A stretch of 64,000 nt of DNA from assembly GCA_021083345.1 (NCBI GenBank), contig JAJGRE010000002.1:992001-1056000 (forward strand). Direction: 5' to 3'. The DNA is from Calditrichales bacterium MX18-03. Its GTDB lineage: Bacteria > Bacillota > Clostridia > Lutisporales > Lutisporaceae. Shown here piece after piece: positions 27,793 to 36,881 of this stretch. Under the pieces are notes generated by a model. That model saw only the letters and a list, made by a program, of their open reading frames with translations, had not been told where the DNA came from and ran no database searches. A program made the translations under genes and the position numbers. Positions within the stretch are counted from its first letter, which is position 1; each line of letters starts with the position of its first letter.

Positions 27793-28476
27793 CTATTTTC
27801 CTTTTCCGATTTGTGCAATTTTCTGGTTGAAGCTTTTTGCCATTTCCACGATTTTGAACCGCAGCTTGACCGGAATCTCGCCTTCTGTCTCTGCTGAGGT
27901 CAGAAGCTTATACTCTTCCTCTGTCAGGGTCTTTCTCAGTTCCTCCATGGTCTCTTCCGGTATGACCCCGTGGGCCACATCTATAAAGCACAGCGGCGGA
28001 AACATGACGCACCACCAGTTTTTACCTCCGCCGTTTCCGATGACAATATTCAATGCCTGATAGGTACCGGCAGGCAGCGTCAGATTGCCATACACCTTTG
28101 TCGGGAACTCGCTTTGTCCAAGCGAGGCGGCAACACTATAGGCCTTTCCCTGCTTCTCCATTGTGTCCAGCGCCAGCTGCTCTATCTCATCCAGGTTCTC
28201 CCGGATGACCGCTCTCACGTCTTCGACGCGATTCAGTTCTTCGAACTTGGGTGACATTGCCTGGATGACCGCGTCCCGGATTTCCAGCTTCAGTGCCTGA
28301 TCCTCAGGGGAATCGCTGTTGGCTACCACATGGAGGCGCACGATCTTGCCGGCCACATCAGAAAGCTCCCGGTCCGTATGGATATAGACACCCATCCCAA
28401 CTCCGAAGATGAAGAGGGCAATCAATAGAAAATATGCCGCTTTTGCCGGTCTGTCCACACTGAAATACTTCGCCAT
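27793..28476 (-). CDS. spoIIR: Stage II sporulation protein R
   Basis: A 227-residue secreted signalling protein. It is made in the forespore under sigma-F in known sporulators and activates SpoIIGA, which processes pro-sigma-E in the mother cell. It has an N-terminal signal/membrane segment (about 13-32), the family block RLHVVANSDSPEDQALKL and the conserved NWWCVMFPPLCF. ATG 28476 has AAGGGTG 8 nt upstream; the upstream extension lacks similarity. It lies between the gerA operon and sleB on one strand, forming a sporulation island. Confidence 0.93.
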   Translation of the reverse strand: MAKYFSVDRPAKAAYFLLIALFIFGVGMGVYIHTDRELSDVAGKIVRLHVVANSDSPEDQALKLEIRDAVIQAMSPKFEELNRVEDVRAVIRENLDEIEQLALDTMEKQGKAYSVAASLGQSEFPTKVYGNLTLPAGTYQALNIVIGNGGGKNWWCVMFPPLCFIDVAHGVIPEETMEELRKTLTEEEYKLLTSAETEGEIPVKLRFKIVEMAKSFNQKIAQIGKGK

Positions 28477-28573
28477 TTGCGCTTCACCCTTTCTGACATT
28501 CTTACTATTATTATGATTATTGACCAGATTCTCAGGTATTATACACAAAAACTCAGACCTGCAAGGAACACCG

Positions 28574-29716
28574 CTATTTCGCCAGCCCTACCCGCCGAAC
28601 TTGCACGGTTGCCTTGGTTTCAAGTACCATTTTCTCCGTGAAGTATTGCTGGTAATCCTTTTTAATCTCTTTGTAGAGCTCAGGATGGTATTTGCTGAGA
28701 TAGTCTTGCACTCCAATCAAATCCACTTTGAAATCCTTCTGATATTTGTGGATCAAGGCGAGGCTGCTTTCTTCAATGGCCTTCTCTATGACTTTCTCCA
28801 TTTTTTTGAGCAGCGCATCGTCCAGAAGCTCTTTTCCTTCCAAGTACTCTTCGATTGCACCTTCCGTCTCGAAATCATAGGTCATATACAGCTTTCCGGC
28901 TTCGACCCGGTCCAGCTTGATTTTCCGCCTGAAGGTAAAATAGCGGAATACGATATCCGTCCCTTCATATTTAACCGGTATGCTGCCACCCTGAGCCTGG
29001 TTCATCAGCCAGTTCTGCACCCGCCCCTCAGTATCGTCCAGATATCCTGCCAGTCTATAGTCTTTAATCACTCCGGCTCCTGTAATCCTGACTTCTTCTT
29101 TCATCGGAATCAGTCCTGGGATAATCACACTTCCCTTCTGGCTGTTGATTTTGATGAGGAATTCAGATAAGGTTTGCTTCATAATCTTTGCAGTATAAGT
29201 ACTGTTATCCGCAATGCCGGTGATATAGGTTGCAAGAAGCCTATCATACATCGGCTCAACCTTGAACACATCCTCTGCCTTACCCGGCACGACAAATACA
29301 AGCATGCTCTGATGGATGTCATGGGATCTTTGGAAGGCATCATTGATTTCTTTCATTAGCTTCTCATCCTTCATTAGCGCCTCACCGAAAAGCATGACGC
29401 GGGTATGCCCGAAAAACTGCATTTTGGCGAACCGGTCCCAAAGGTTTGAGGGTGCCATCGTAAAGGTTGAGGCGGTTGTCTTATAGGTTTTGTAGGCAGG
29501 ACCGCTGCCTTCCTTTATCTCGGCCAGCACGGGAGAAACAAAGGAGATAGAGAGCTTGTTCTGCATATCCTGGCCCTCCGTACCCTCTGCCTTATCCAGG
29601 CCTATAGCCAATACGAAAAGCCGGTCCTCAATCTCAATTTTGTCCCAGCACCCGGTTAGCAGTGTGCAGCAAACCACAAGGCCCATGAGCAGCTTGACAG
29701 ATTTAGATTTTTTCAT
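28574..29716 (-). CDS. gerAC: Spore germination lipoprotein, Ger(x)C family
   Basis: A 380-residue lipoprotein with signal peptide and lipobox LLTGC (cysteine about 23), followed by WDKIEIEDR, the standard opening of mature GerAC proteins. It is the C subunit of a nutrient germinant receptor in the inner spore membrane. It overlaps the 3' end of gerAB by 14 nt, so translation is likely coupled. Third receptor gene in the order gerAA-gerAB-gerAC. Confidence 0.92.
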   Translation of the reverse strand: MKKSKSVKLLMGLVVCCTLLTGCWDKIEIEDRLFVLAIGLDKAEGTEGQDMQNKLSISFVSPVLAEIKEGSGPAYKTYKTTASTFTMAPSNLWDRFAKMQFFGHTRVMLFGEALMKDEKLMKEINDAFQRSHDIHQSMLVFVVPGKAEDVFKVEPMYDRLLATYITGIADNSTYTAKIMKQTLSEFLIKINSQKGSVIIPGLIPMKEEVRITGAGVIKDYRLAGYLDDTEGRVQNWLMNQAQGGSIPVKYEGTDIVFRYFTFRRKIKLDRVEAGKLYMTYDFETEGAIEEYLEGKELLDDALLKKMEKVIEKAIEESSLALIHKYQKDFKVDLIGVQDYLSKYHPELYKEIKKDYQQYFTEKMVLETKATVQVRRVGLAK

Positions 29717-30815
29717 CGCCCTTTACCCCCTTTTTTCTAAGGATTGCGATGACCAGAAACAGCAAAGGCGCAATATAAAGGAAGAAAGGTGTAGCATATG
29801 GGAAGAGAAGGTCTCCCCATTTGAGCAGCTGTGCCAGACTGTCCGGCTGCAGGGAAAGGTAGTAGATGACGACCACCAGGGGCAGCACATATTGCTTCTG
29901 CTCCCTTGTATTGAAGACCTTCGATAACGAATAGGATACAACAAAATACAGCGTTACCAGTGTTGTAAAGACAGTCATAATCCACAGGGAAAGAATAATC
30001 CCGTCCAGGCGTTCAATGAACAGGCCGGGAAGGTTGATTGCTCTGACATAGTTCACAAGGGGCCAGATAAGCTCCGGTACATAGTTAACGCCGAAAGCAC
30101 CTATACACAGGACCGTGATCATTGCAAAAAAAAGCGTGATAAAGCTTATGGCCAGAATTAGCGGCTTGTATGCCTTCTTCGGTTCTCTCATGAAGCCGAT
30201 ATAGAAAAGAGCTATTTCGATGCCACCGAAGTTATAGGCCGTCAGAGGCAAAGCCATTAAGAGCTTCTTCGGAATATCCTGGAACAAGGGCAGCAGATTA
30301 TCAAAGTGCAGCAGATTGAAGCCGGGAAGCAGGATCAGAAAAAACGGGATGAAAAGAAGAGGGAAAATCAGCTCATTAATCCGCCCTATACATTCCACAC
30401 CGCCTCTGACAATATAAGTACAAACCAGAAGCAGACTCAGGATAATGATTTCCGTGGGAGTCCGAAAAAGCAGGAACATCTTGATGACTTCAGTAAAGGC
30501 CCTTAATTCATAGGCCATGACACTTGTCAGGTACCCGATGAAAAGCAGCAGCACAAGCTTGGCAGGTATTGTACCGATAAGCTCCTGGGTGTACTCTGCA
30601 AAGGTCTTGTTGGGGAACCTTGCATTCAGTCTAACGATGATAACTGCTGCCACTATGTTGACAATACCGGCCATCAGAATCATAATCCACGCATCCGTAC
30701 CGGCAGCCTCCGCTACATCGGAAGCAATTGAAAACACGCCGACGGATATTACCGTCATGATGATGATCATAGCCAGCTGGTATGGCGAAATGGTGTCATT
30801 GTTTCTCATCATCAT
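29703..30815 (-). CDS. gerAB: Spore germination permease subunit GerAB
   Basis: A 370-residue integral membrane protein of the endospore germination permease family (APC-like fold, about 10 membrane helices), opening with ISPYQLAMIIIMT. It forms the ligand-sensing channel part of the germinant receptor. GGGGGTGG precedes a triplet of ATG codons at 30815, 30812 and 30809; any could be the start. The 5' end overlaps gerAA by 20 nt. Confidence 0.92.
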   Translation of the reverse strand: MMMRNNDTISPYQLAMIIIMTVISVGVFSIASDVAEAAGTDAWIMILMAGIVNIVAAVIIVRLNARFPNKTFAEYTQELIGTIPAKLVLLLFIGYLTSVMAYELRAFTEVIKMFLLFRTPTEIIILSLLLVCTYIVRGGVECIGRINELIFPLLFIPFFLILLPGFNLLHFDNLLPLFQDIPKKLLMALPLTAYNFGGIEIALFYIGFMREPKKAYKPLILAISFITLFFAMITVLCIGAFGVNYVPELIWPLVNYVRAINLPGLFIERLDGIILSLWIMTVFTTLVTLYFVVSYSLSKVFNTREQKQYVLPLVVVIYYLSLQPDSLAQLLKWGDLLFPYATPFFLYIAPLLFLVIAILRKKGVKGDEKI

Positions 30816-32385
30816 TTCCACCCCCTTTTTCAATTTGGTTGATCATTGAACGGTTGTTCTTCATTCGGATGCGGTTCCTGGCCAGATTGGAGGGACGGTT
30901 TTTCATCATGAAGGTTGGCACTCTCACCACCGTGTCCTTGAGATCACTTGCTGTAAAGGATACGAATGGCGACATATACGGAATGCCGAAGCTCTTCAGC
31001 TTGACGAGATGACACAAAATAAGCAGGAAGCCCAGCATGATGCCATACAACCCCAGTACCCCGGCAAAAACCATCAGGATAAACCGCAGCATGCGGATCC
31101 CCACCGAAAGGTTATAGCTGGGTATTGAAAATGATGAGATTGCCGTTATTGCCACAATGATGACCATAATCGGGCTGACGATGCCTGCCTCAACTGCGGC
31201 CTGGCCGATAACGATACCGCCTACGATGCCGATGGTGCTGCCGATAGGCGCCGGCAGCCGGATGCCTGCCTCACGAAGAAGCTCGAAGGTTGCTTCCATC
31301 AGGAAAGCTTCAAGGATTGCCGGGAAGGGGATCCCTTCACGGGAGGCAGCGATGGAAAGCACCAGCTTCAGAGGCAGGATGCCGGGGTGGTATGAGGTCA
31401 CGGCAATGTACAGGGCCGGCAGTAAAAGAGACAGAGTCCCAGCCGTGAACCGAATCACCCTCAGGATGGTAGCGATGAACCAGCGGTCATAATAATCCTC
31501 AGGGGATTGGAACAAGCTGTTGAAGGTTGTTGGCACCACCAGGGCAAAGGGCGAATTATCCACCAATATGGCCACTCTGCCTTCCAGAAGGTTGGCAGCT
31601 ACTTCATCCGGCCTCTCAGTGGCACGTGCCTGTGGAAAGGGGGATAGATAATTGTCTTCCACCAGCTGCTCTATATACCCGCTTTCCAGTATTGCGTCGA
31701 TGTCAATGGACTTCAACCGCCTGTATACTTCCATGACCAGGGACTCCATTGCGATATCTTCCATATACATGATTCCGATATCGGTGTGGCTTCTTTTTCC
31801 CACCTGCAGCTGCTTCAGCTTCATTTTGGGATCCCTGATCCTTCTCCTCACCAGCGCCGTGTTGACCCGGAAGGTTTCGGTAAATCCGTCCCGCGGACCT
31901 CTGACCAGGGTTTCGGTAGAGGGCTCTGAGACAGAACGTGACGGCCAGCCTTTGGCGCCGATCACAATGATTTTTACCGTACCGTCGATGAAAAGGACTG
32001 CATCACCGGTCAATATTGCCAGGATCGCATCATCAAGGTTTTCGATTTCCTTCATTTCCGAAGCCGGTATTGTCCCATAGCGCACCAGTTCAAAGAGCTT
32101 TTCGATCAGCCTGGGCGCTTCGGGAGGAATCTCCCTGGCATGCACCATCAATGCATTCAGTACCGCTTCGTTGATCACATTCTTATCGATCATGCCGTCG
32201 GTATAGACCAGCTTGAACTCCAGCTTTTGCTCGGCGCCTACCCGGAAATCCTTGTAGACGATATCATCACAGTCCTCTAAGGCTGCTTTGATGACCTTCA
32301 TATTCACTTCAAGACTCTTATCACTTCTGGTTTTGTTCTTCTTTTCCGCTTCTTCAGCTTTTTTCTTCTTTGAAAAAAGACCCAT
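30796..32385 (-). CDS. gerAA: Spore germination receptor subunit GerAA
   Basis: A 529-residue receptor subunit. The cytoplasmic N-terminal region (about 1-280, charged start SKKKKAEEAEKK) leads to typical GerA blocks such as DGTVKIIVIGAKGW, RGPRDGFTETFRVNTALVRRRI and RLPAPIGSTIGIVGG, with about five membrane helices in the C-terminal half. It senses nutrients together with GerAB/GerAC. The ATG has GGGAGG upstream. The germinant is unknown. Confidence 0.94.
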   Translation of the reverse strand: MGLFSKKKKAEEAEKKNKTRSDKSLEVNMKVIKAALEDCDDIVYKDFRVGAEQKLEFKLVYTDGMIDKNVINEAVLNALMVHAREIPPEAPRLIEKLFELVRYGTIPASEMKEIENLDDAILAILTGDAVLFIDGTVKIIVIGAKGWPSRSVSEPSTETLVRGPRDGFTETFRVNTALVRRRIRDPKMKLKQLQVGKRSHTDIGIMYMEDIAMESLVMEVYRRLKSIDIDAILESGYIEQLVEDNYLSPFPQARATERPDEVAANLLEGRVAILVDNSPFALVVPTTFNSLFQSPEDYYDRWFIATILRVIRFTAGTLSLLLPALYIAVTSYHPGILPLKLVLSIAASREGIPFPAILEAFLMEATFELLREAGIRLPAPIGSTIGIVGGIVIGQAAVEAGIVSPIMVIIVAITAISSFSIPSYNLSVGIRMLRFILMVFAGVLGLYGIMLGFLLILCHLVKLKSFGIPYMSPFVSFTASDLKDTVVRVPTFMMKNRPSNLARNRIRMKNNRSMINQIEKGGGNDDEKQ

Positions 32386-32401
32386 TCCTCAAGCCTCCCA
32401 A

Positions 32402-32608
32402 TCAGATCTTGGATATGACCAGCAATACGATCGACACGACCACGGATGCAATGCCCAGCATGGCGGATATGGCTGCATCCTTGCGGTACTTGACCTTTTT
32501 GAAAAAGGGATAGTCAACAGCCAGTGAAAACCAGCCCACAAACAGCATGACAAAGAAAATTGTAATATCAAAGAATTCCCTAAGATTTTGAAAAACCATT
32601 TTCAGCAT
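32402..32608 (-). CDS. Small two-helix membrane protein upstream of gerAA
   Basis: A 68-residue protein with two hydrophobic helices (about 14-33 and 46-66) separated by a basic loop (FFKKVKYRKD). ATG 32608 lies 5 nt from GAGGTGG. It is 16 nt upstream of gerAA on the same strand, so it is probably the first gene of the germination operon. Small two-helix proteins of the CLC_0170 type occur next to clostridial ger operons; I make that link only from shape and position. It might be a fourth, accessory receptor subunit. Confidence 0.65.
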   Translation of the reverse strand: MLKMVFQNLREFFDITIFFVMLFVGWFSLAVDYPFFKKVKYRKDAAISAMLGIASVVVSIVLLVISKI

Positions 32609-32688
32609 CTGTACCACCTCATTCGCCTTGGATGAACCTTCATCGATATGCTAGTTTTTGCAAATGCAGCCTGGGATATGCAAAGAAA

Positions 32689-32772
32689 GTAAAAGAGGGA
32701 CTATTCTTGAATTGAATGTTCCATTCAATTCAAGAATAGTCCCTCTTTTACCAAGAACCGTCCCTCTTTTAC
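32689..32772. repeat. 30-bp perfect palindrome with a partial third copy
   Basis: Arms at 32689-32718 and 32722-32751 are perfect 30-bp complements around a 3-nt loop, each ending in GTAAAAGAGGGAC or its complement. A further copy of the end motif GTCCCTCTTTTAC lies at 32760-32772 and runs into the end of the next gene. The motif resembles short REP-like palindromes with AAAGAGGGAC ends that are dispersed in Firmicute genomes. Confidence 0.85.
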
Positions 32773-33497
32773 AAATATCGTTCTACAAATTCAAGGTCAC
32801 TGCTTTTATCCACATCATTGCCGATCTCCGGATACGGAGAAATCACTGCTGCAGCCTTGATTTTCAAAAGCTTTTCGCATTTGTCCTGTATGGCCCGAAT
32901 GGTCAGGATCCCCAGCGCCAGCCTCAGCAGAAATCCGACGCCCAGCACGCCGGCCATTTTGGCCGGACTTTTGCGGTACGCCAGCATCCTTTCCACAAAA
33001 TCCCTGCACCGGTCCGTTACCGCCGGGTTGAAATAGAACACATTCCCGCCGGTAAACTGCCCTTCCCAGAGCCTGGCATAGGTCCGCCTTACCTCCGGGT
33101 ACTTCGCATCGTTGACTTTTTTATCCACTATGGAATAGCACAAGTCCACGTCCTTTTCTTTGGCCCTTGCAATGAAATCCTCCAGCGCTTCCACCGTGAT
33201 CATGGGAATATCCGAGGTGATGAGCAGCACTTCCTTTTCCCCCGGAAAGCATGACAACGCAGCCATTATATTCTCGACAATGGAGTCTCTCTGATCCACA
33301 ACCAGATCCACCCTGCTCCCCAATACCGGTTCCAATCTGTCTCTCGGACCCACCACCGCGATTTTGTCCACATACCGCACCTTTCTGACCGTATCCACCA
33401 CATATTCGATCATGTGTTTGTTCTTGATCAGCAGAAATGCCTTGTTCGGGGTGTCGGAAGCAGTCCTTTTTTCTCCTGCAAGGACGATGACATTCAC
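32769..33497 (-). CDS. MobA-like NTP transferase family protein
   Basis: A 242-residue nucleotidyltransferase-fold protein. The N-terminus VIVLAGEKR replaces the usual LAGGxSxR loop, and LLITSDIPMI carries the metal-binding aspartate. C-terminal FTGGNVFYFNP is also typical of the family. The GTG start has AGGAAGGG upstream. It could transfer a nucleotide to a molybdopterin or a sugar phosphate. The adjacency to GntR and ispE genes seems to be a common clostridial arrangement, so a link to the molybdenum accessory genes nearby is only possible. Its stop codon falls in the palindromic repeat element. Confidence 0.75.
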   Translation of the reverse strand: MNVIVLAGEKRTASDTPNKAFLLIKNKHMIEYVVDTVRKVRYVDKIAVVGPRDRLEPVLGSRVDLVVDQRDSIVENIMAALSCFPGEKEVLLITSDIPMITVEALEDFIARAKEKDVDLCYSIVDKKVNDAKYPEVRRTYARLWEGQFTGGNVFYFNPAVTDRCRDFVERMLAYRKSPAKMAGVLGVGFLLRLALGILTIRAIQDKCEKLLKIKAAAVISPYPEIGNDVDKSSDLEFVERYL

Positions 33498-33515
33498 TTT
33501 GCTCAGCCCTTCCTC

Positions 33516-34205
33516 TTATTCGTTGTCATAAAAATTCATCAGATAATACTCTGCATTTTCAATGTGTTTTTTGGCCAGTTCCTCAGCTTTATCGATGTTC
33601 CGCTGAGAAATCGCCTCCGCTATCTCGTAATGGTCCTTTGCCAGCTTTTTGGATTTATTGGCCTTTTCTATGTACATGATCCTGAACCGCTGGACCTGCT
33701 CCCTCAGGTTGTTGGAAATCTGGATCAGCTTCTCATTCCGTGTGGCCTTGAAAATTTTGTCGTGGAAATCGATATCCTTTTGCACCATCTTATCAAAATC
33801 GTTGTCCTCAATCGCCTGGTTGAATTGTACTGCCGTCATTTCAAGCTCTTCGATCTCCTCATCCGTCATACGCAGTGCTGCCAGGCCTGCAGCCAAGCTC
33901 TCCAGAGCACTCCTGACCTCCAGAACATCCGTAATGTCCTTGATGGACAGATCCGCTACATAGGCACCCTTCCGCGGTATCATGATGACAAGGCCTTCAA
34001 GCTCCAGCTTGCGGATGGCTTCACGAATCGGCGTTCTGCTGACGCCCAGCTTTTCTGCCAGCTGCACTTCCATAAGCCGCTCTCCCGGCTTCAATATGCC
34101 GGAAATGATTGCTCCCCTGATGGATTCGAATACAACCTCACGAAGCGGCTTGTATTTATCCAGCTTCAGTTCGAAAATCTCGTTATCCAATGTATACGCC
34201 CCCAT
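33516..34205 (-). CDS. GntR/FadR-family transcription regulator
   Basis: A 229-residue regulator with an N-terminal winged helix (about 15-75, VSRTPIREAIRKLELEGLV) and a C-terminal all-helical FCD ligand domain (about 85-215). FCD regulators bind carboxylic acids, often with a metal held by conserved aspartate and histidines (DIDFHDKIF is visible). ATG 34205 is the first good methionine before the family start; a TTG lies five codons upstream. Target unknown; it lies between ispE and the NTP transferase gene. Confidence 0.88.
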   Translation of the reverse strand: MGAYTLDNEIFELKLDKYKPLREVVFESIRGAIISGILKPGERLMEVQLAEKLGVSRTPIREAIRKLELEGLVIMIPRKGAYVADLSIKDITDVLEVRSALESLAAGLAALRMTDEEIEELEMTAVQFNQAIEDNDFDKMVQKDIDFHDKIFKATRNEKLIQISNNLREQVQRFRIMYIEKANKSKKLAKDHYEIAEAISQRNIDKAEELAKKHIENAEYYLMNFYDNE

Positions 34206-34254
34206 TTCAATATTTCCCAATATTCATCATTCGTAAACAAGCCCATTGGCTTTA

Positions 34255-35124
34255 TTATATTTCTTCCCAATTCTGGTTGGTGGTTTTGACGACATAGGTT
34301 TCTTTCACCATATCTTTGATGTGGTCATAGGCATGATAAGCGGTGCTCAAATTGTCGAAAATGCCGAATACGGTGGGTCCGCTTCCGCTCATCAGGCTGC
34401 CCAGCGCACCGTATTCCAGCATGCTGCGCTTGATTTCCCCGATCTGCGGGCATTTTTTCAAGGTAACGGTTTCAAGCACATTGCACATGCTGTCTGCAAT
34501 TTCTGCGATGTTGCCTGCCTCTATTCCCTTCAGTATCCGGGCCATATCCGGCCTTTGCTGGATCTCTTCCAGCTTCAGCCCCTCATAAACTTCCTTGGTG
34601 GAGACGCTCATGGCCGGCTTCGCCAGCAATACATAGCAGGCCGGTATGCCGGAAAGCGCGGTCAGCCTGTCGCCTAGTCCCTCTGCCAAAGCCGTTCCGC
34701 CCTGAAGGCAGAAGGGGACATCCGAACCCAGTTTCTTTCCTGCGTCCAAGAGCTCGCTTTTGGATAGCCTCAGATCCCAAAGCTTGTTCAAAAGCCTCAG
34801 GGTAACGGCAGCATCCGTGCTGCCCCCTGCCAAACCTGCCGCTACCGGTATTGTCTTATCGATGTGTATGGCAACGCCTGCCTTGACACTGTATTTCAAT
34901 TTCAAAAATTCTGCTGCCTTATAGACGATGTTGGATTTGTCCGCCGGTATTTCACCGGAATTGGTGGTGATGACGATGTCTTTCTTGTTGCTTCTCACGG
35001 TTATGGTATCATAAAGGGCAACCGACTGCATGATCATGGCCACATCGTGATAGCCGTCAGGCCTTTTTCTCAGCACATCGATAGCCAGGTTTATTTTTGC
35101 AGCGCCTTTGCTTGTATAGTTCAC
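34255..35124 (-). CDS. ispE: 4-diphosphocytidyl-2-C-methyl-D-erythritol kinase
   Basis: A roughly 289-residue GHMP kinase of the MEP isoprenoid pathway, phosphorylating CDP-methylerythritol. Family motifs: AKINLAIDVL at the start, the glycine-rich ATP loop PVAAGLAGGSTDAA (about residue 93) and the C-terminal MSGSGPTVFGIF. Two GTG codons compete: the one at 35133 is only 1 nt from GGAG, so the one at 35124 (10 nt away) fits better. It suggests the cell makes isoprenoids by the MEP route. Confidence 0.94.
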   Translation of the reverse strand: MNYTSKGAAKINLAIDVLRKRPDGYHDVAMIMQSVALYDTITVRSNKKDIVITTNSGEIPADKSNIVYKAAEFLKLKYSVKAGVAIHIDKTIPVAAGLAGGSTDAAVTLRLLNKLWDLRLSKSELLDAGKKLGSDVPFCLQGGTALAEGLGDRLTALSGIPACYVLLAKPAMSVSTKEVYEGLKLEEIQQRPDMARILKGIEAGNIAEIADSMCNVLETVTLKKCPQIGEIKRSMLEYGALGSLMSGSGPTVFGIFDNLSTAYHAYDHIKDMVKETYVVKTTNQNWEEI

Positions 35125-35176
35125 TGGGATCACACTCCATTTTGTCTTTTGTATACTTTCACCTACATTATACCAT

Positions 35177-35214
35177 AAAAAAGTGAAAGCAGGTCAAGTC
35201 AACCTGCTTTCACT
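35177..35214 (-). terminator. Intrinsic terminator of the LysM/SPOCS gene
   Basis: A perfect 13-bp stem, AGTGAAAGCAGGT / ACCTGCTTTCACT, with a 7-nt loop, followed on the minus strand by a run of T, directly after the stop of the gene at 35233-36825. Confidence 0.9.
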
Positions 35215-35232
35215 ATCGGCTTCCATTCTATT

Positions 35233-36825
35233 CTATTTTTGTGCCGCACTCTGGTTCATCCGGATATTTTTGAGAACCATGACATGCATGCCGGGAGACA
35301 CTTTGCTGGGATTCTCAATGTTGTTCAGCCTTGCCAGCGCATCTACCGTCGTATTATAGCGCTTTGCAATACTCCACAGCGTATCGCCCTTTTGCAGCAT
35401 ATATACCGTGACAGCAGGCAGCTTATTGTAATCCACCGTGACGCCGTCTTTTTCCTCCAGCCGGTTGACCAGCTTCTTTTCGGTCTGCTTCATGATTTCC
35501 ACAGATATGCTGAGGACGACTCTCAGCTCCATGACTTCGCTGTTGATCTGAGAGAACATGACATGATCCGCACTGCATTTGACGCCATGGTGCATTCCCA
35601 GCTTTGTTCCGGGGATATCCGCATAATGCCTGAACGGAATCTGCTCTGTAATGCTGTACATGGGCTCTGCACTGTATGAGGACTGATAAACCGCTGTACA
35701 CTCCATCATTCCCTCTACTGCCACCCTGTCATCCATCAGCTTGACATCATTGACAACCGGCAGCACATTGACACAGCATACTTTTTCTATTTCGGGATCG
35801 CCATGACGAATGCCCAGGGTCTCCTTGACCACTGCATTGGAGCGATTCTTGCCTACGCATTCATGCATTTTATACATATCCTTGCCTATTTCCACCACAT
35901 TGGTAGGGCTATAGGCATCAACGATCATATCCTGTTCGGTATCCTTATAGACTTTGGCATTCATCTTCAGGACCACAAAGAGGTTCAGAACGCGCTTGTC
36001 TCCGTTGGCATCCTCCCCAAGCTCCAGATAGCACTCCTTGAGACTGCTGTCCGTCATACATTCCATATCCCTCTCTGCAGCAGGGATCTCTATGTATTGT
36101 GTAAAAGGCACCTCAAACTCCGATATATCCAGCGATTGCAGCTCATCCAACGCCCGATACAATATGGAGACGCCGACAACGCCGCTGACTTCGATCTTTC
36201 CGTCCATCAGCTTTTCGTCTTTGACGACAACCTTGTAGTCCGCTTTCAAAACCTTGTCAATGGTCGGCTTATCCCCGGGCAGGGCCAGCTCCTGGCTCAG
36301 CTCGTATTCGTCCTTGTTATGCCCCACGATCTGCTTGACTTTGCAAGGCTCCCGCAGAAGCTGCATATCCGGCAGTCCCCGGATGTCGGTGGCCAGCTCC
36401 AGCTCAGATATTTCTTCCACCCTGCAATTGAGATCCATAATGATCCTGATATTCAGCTTCCTGGAATTGAGCATCCGGCAGTCTACCAGCTGCACCACTG
36501 CATTGACGGATTCCCGCATCTTTGTTTTTGCACCGGGAATCTCAATGCCCTGGGAGAAGTTTGCCGAAACGTCCATGCTGTACATCGGTTTTCCTTCAAG
36601 GTCGGCTGCATACAATATATTCATAAGGACCTGCCCGTTTACCATGACCTTATCCGTCATGACTTCACAGTCCTTAATGACCACAACCGCACTGGGAGCC
36701 AGTATTTTGTATAAGTCCGGGTTGGCATCCGGTACATTAATATCTTCTTCCACAACCGTACTGAAAACATTTTCGCCTACTATTTTGCATACCTTTAGGG
36801 GGCTCTTCATTAATTCGAGCGGCAT
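35233..36825 (-). CDS. SPOCS (DUF3794) and LysM domain spore protein
   Basis: A 530-residue protein with repeated SPOCS/DUF3794 beta domains (about 10-460) and a C-terminal LysM domain (about 470-520, YMLQKGDTLWSIAKRYNTTVDAL) that binds peptidoglycan. Such proteins are found in spore-forming clostridia and probably act in coat or cortex assembly. ATG 36825 has GGAGGAGG 9 nt upstream. It is monocistronic, with its own terminator, upstream of ispE. Confidence 0.88.
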   Translation of the reverse strand: MPLELMKSPLKVCKIVGENVFSTVVEEDINVPDANPDLYKILAPSAVVVIKDCEVMTDKVMVNGQVLMNILYAADLEGKPMYSMDVSANFSQGIEIPGAKTKMRESVNAVVQLVDCRMLNSRKLNIRIIMDLNCRVEEISELELATDIRGLPDMQLLREPCKVKQIVGHNKDEYELSQELALPGDKPTIDKVLKADYKVVVKDEKLMDGKIEVSGVVGVSILYRALDELQSLDISEFEVPFTQYIEIPAAERDMECMTDSSLKECYLELGEDANGDKRVLNLFVVLKMNAKVYKDTEQDMIVDAYSPTNVVEIGKDMYKMHECVGKNRSNAVVKETLGIRHGDPEIEKVCCVNVLPVVNDVKLMDDRVAVEGMMECTAVYQSSYSAEPMYSITEQIPFRHYADIPGTKLGMHHGVKCSADHVMFSQINSEVMELRVVLSISVEIMKQTEKKLVNRLEEKDGVTVDYNKLPAVTVYMLQKGDTLWSIAKRYNTTVDALARLNNIENPSKVSPGMHVMVLKNIRMNQSAAQK

Positions 36826-36881
36826 CCGCGTTCCTCCTCCTACAATCATTTTCTATTAATGTATATGAGACGAGGAGGAAA

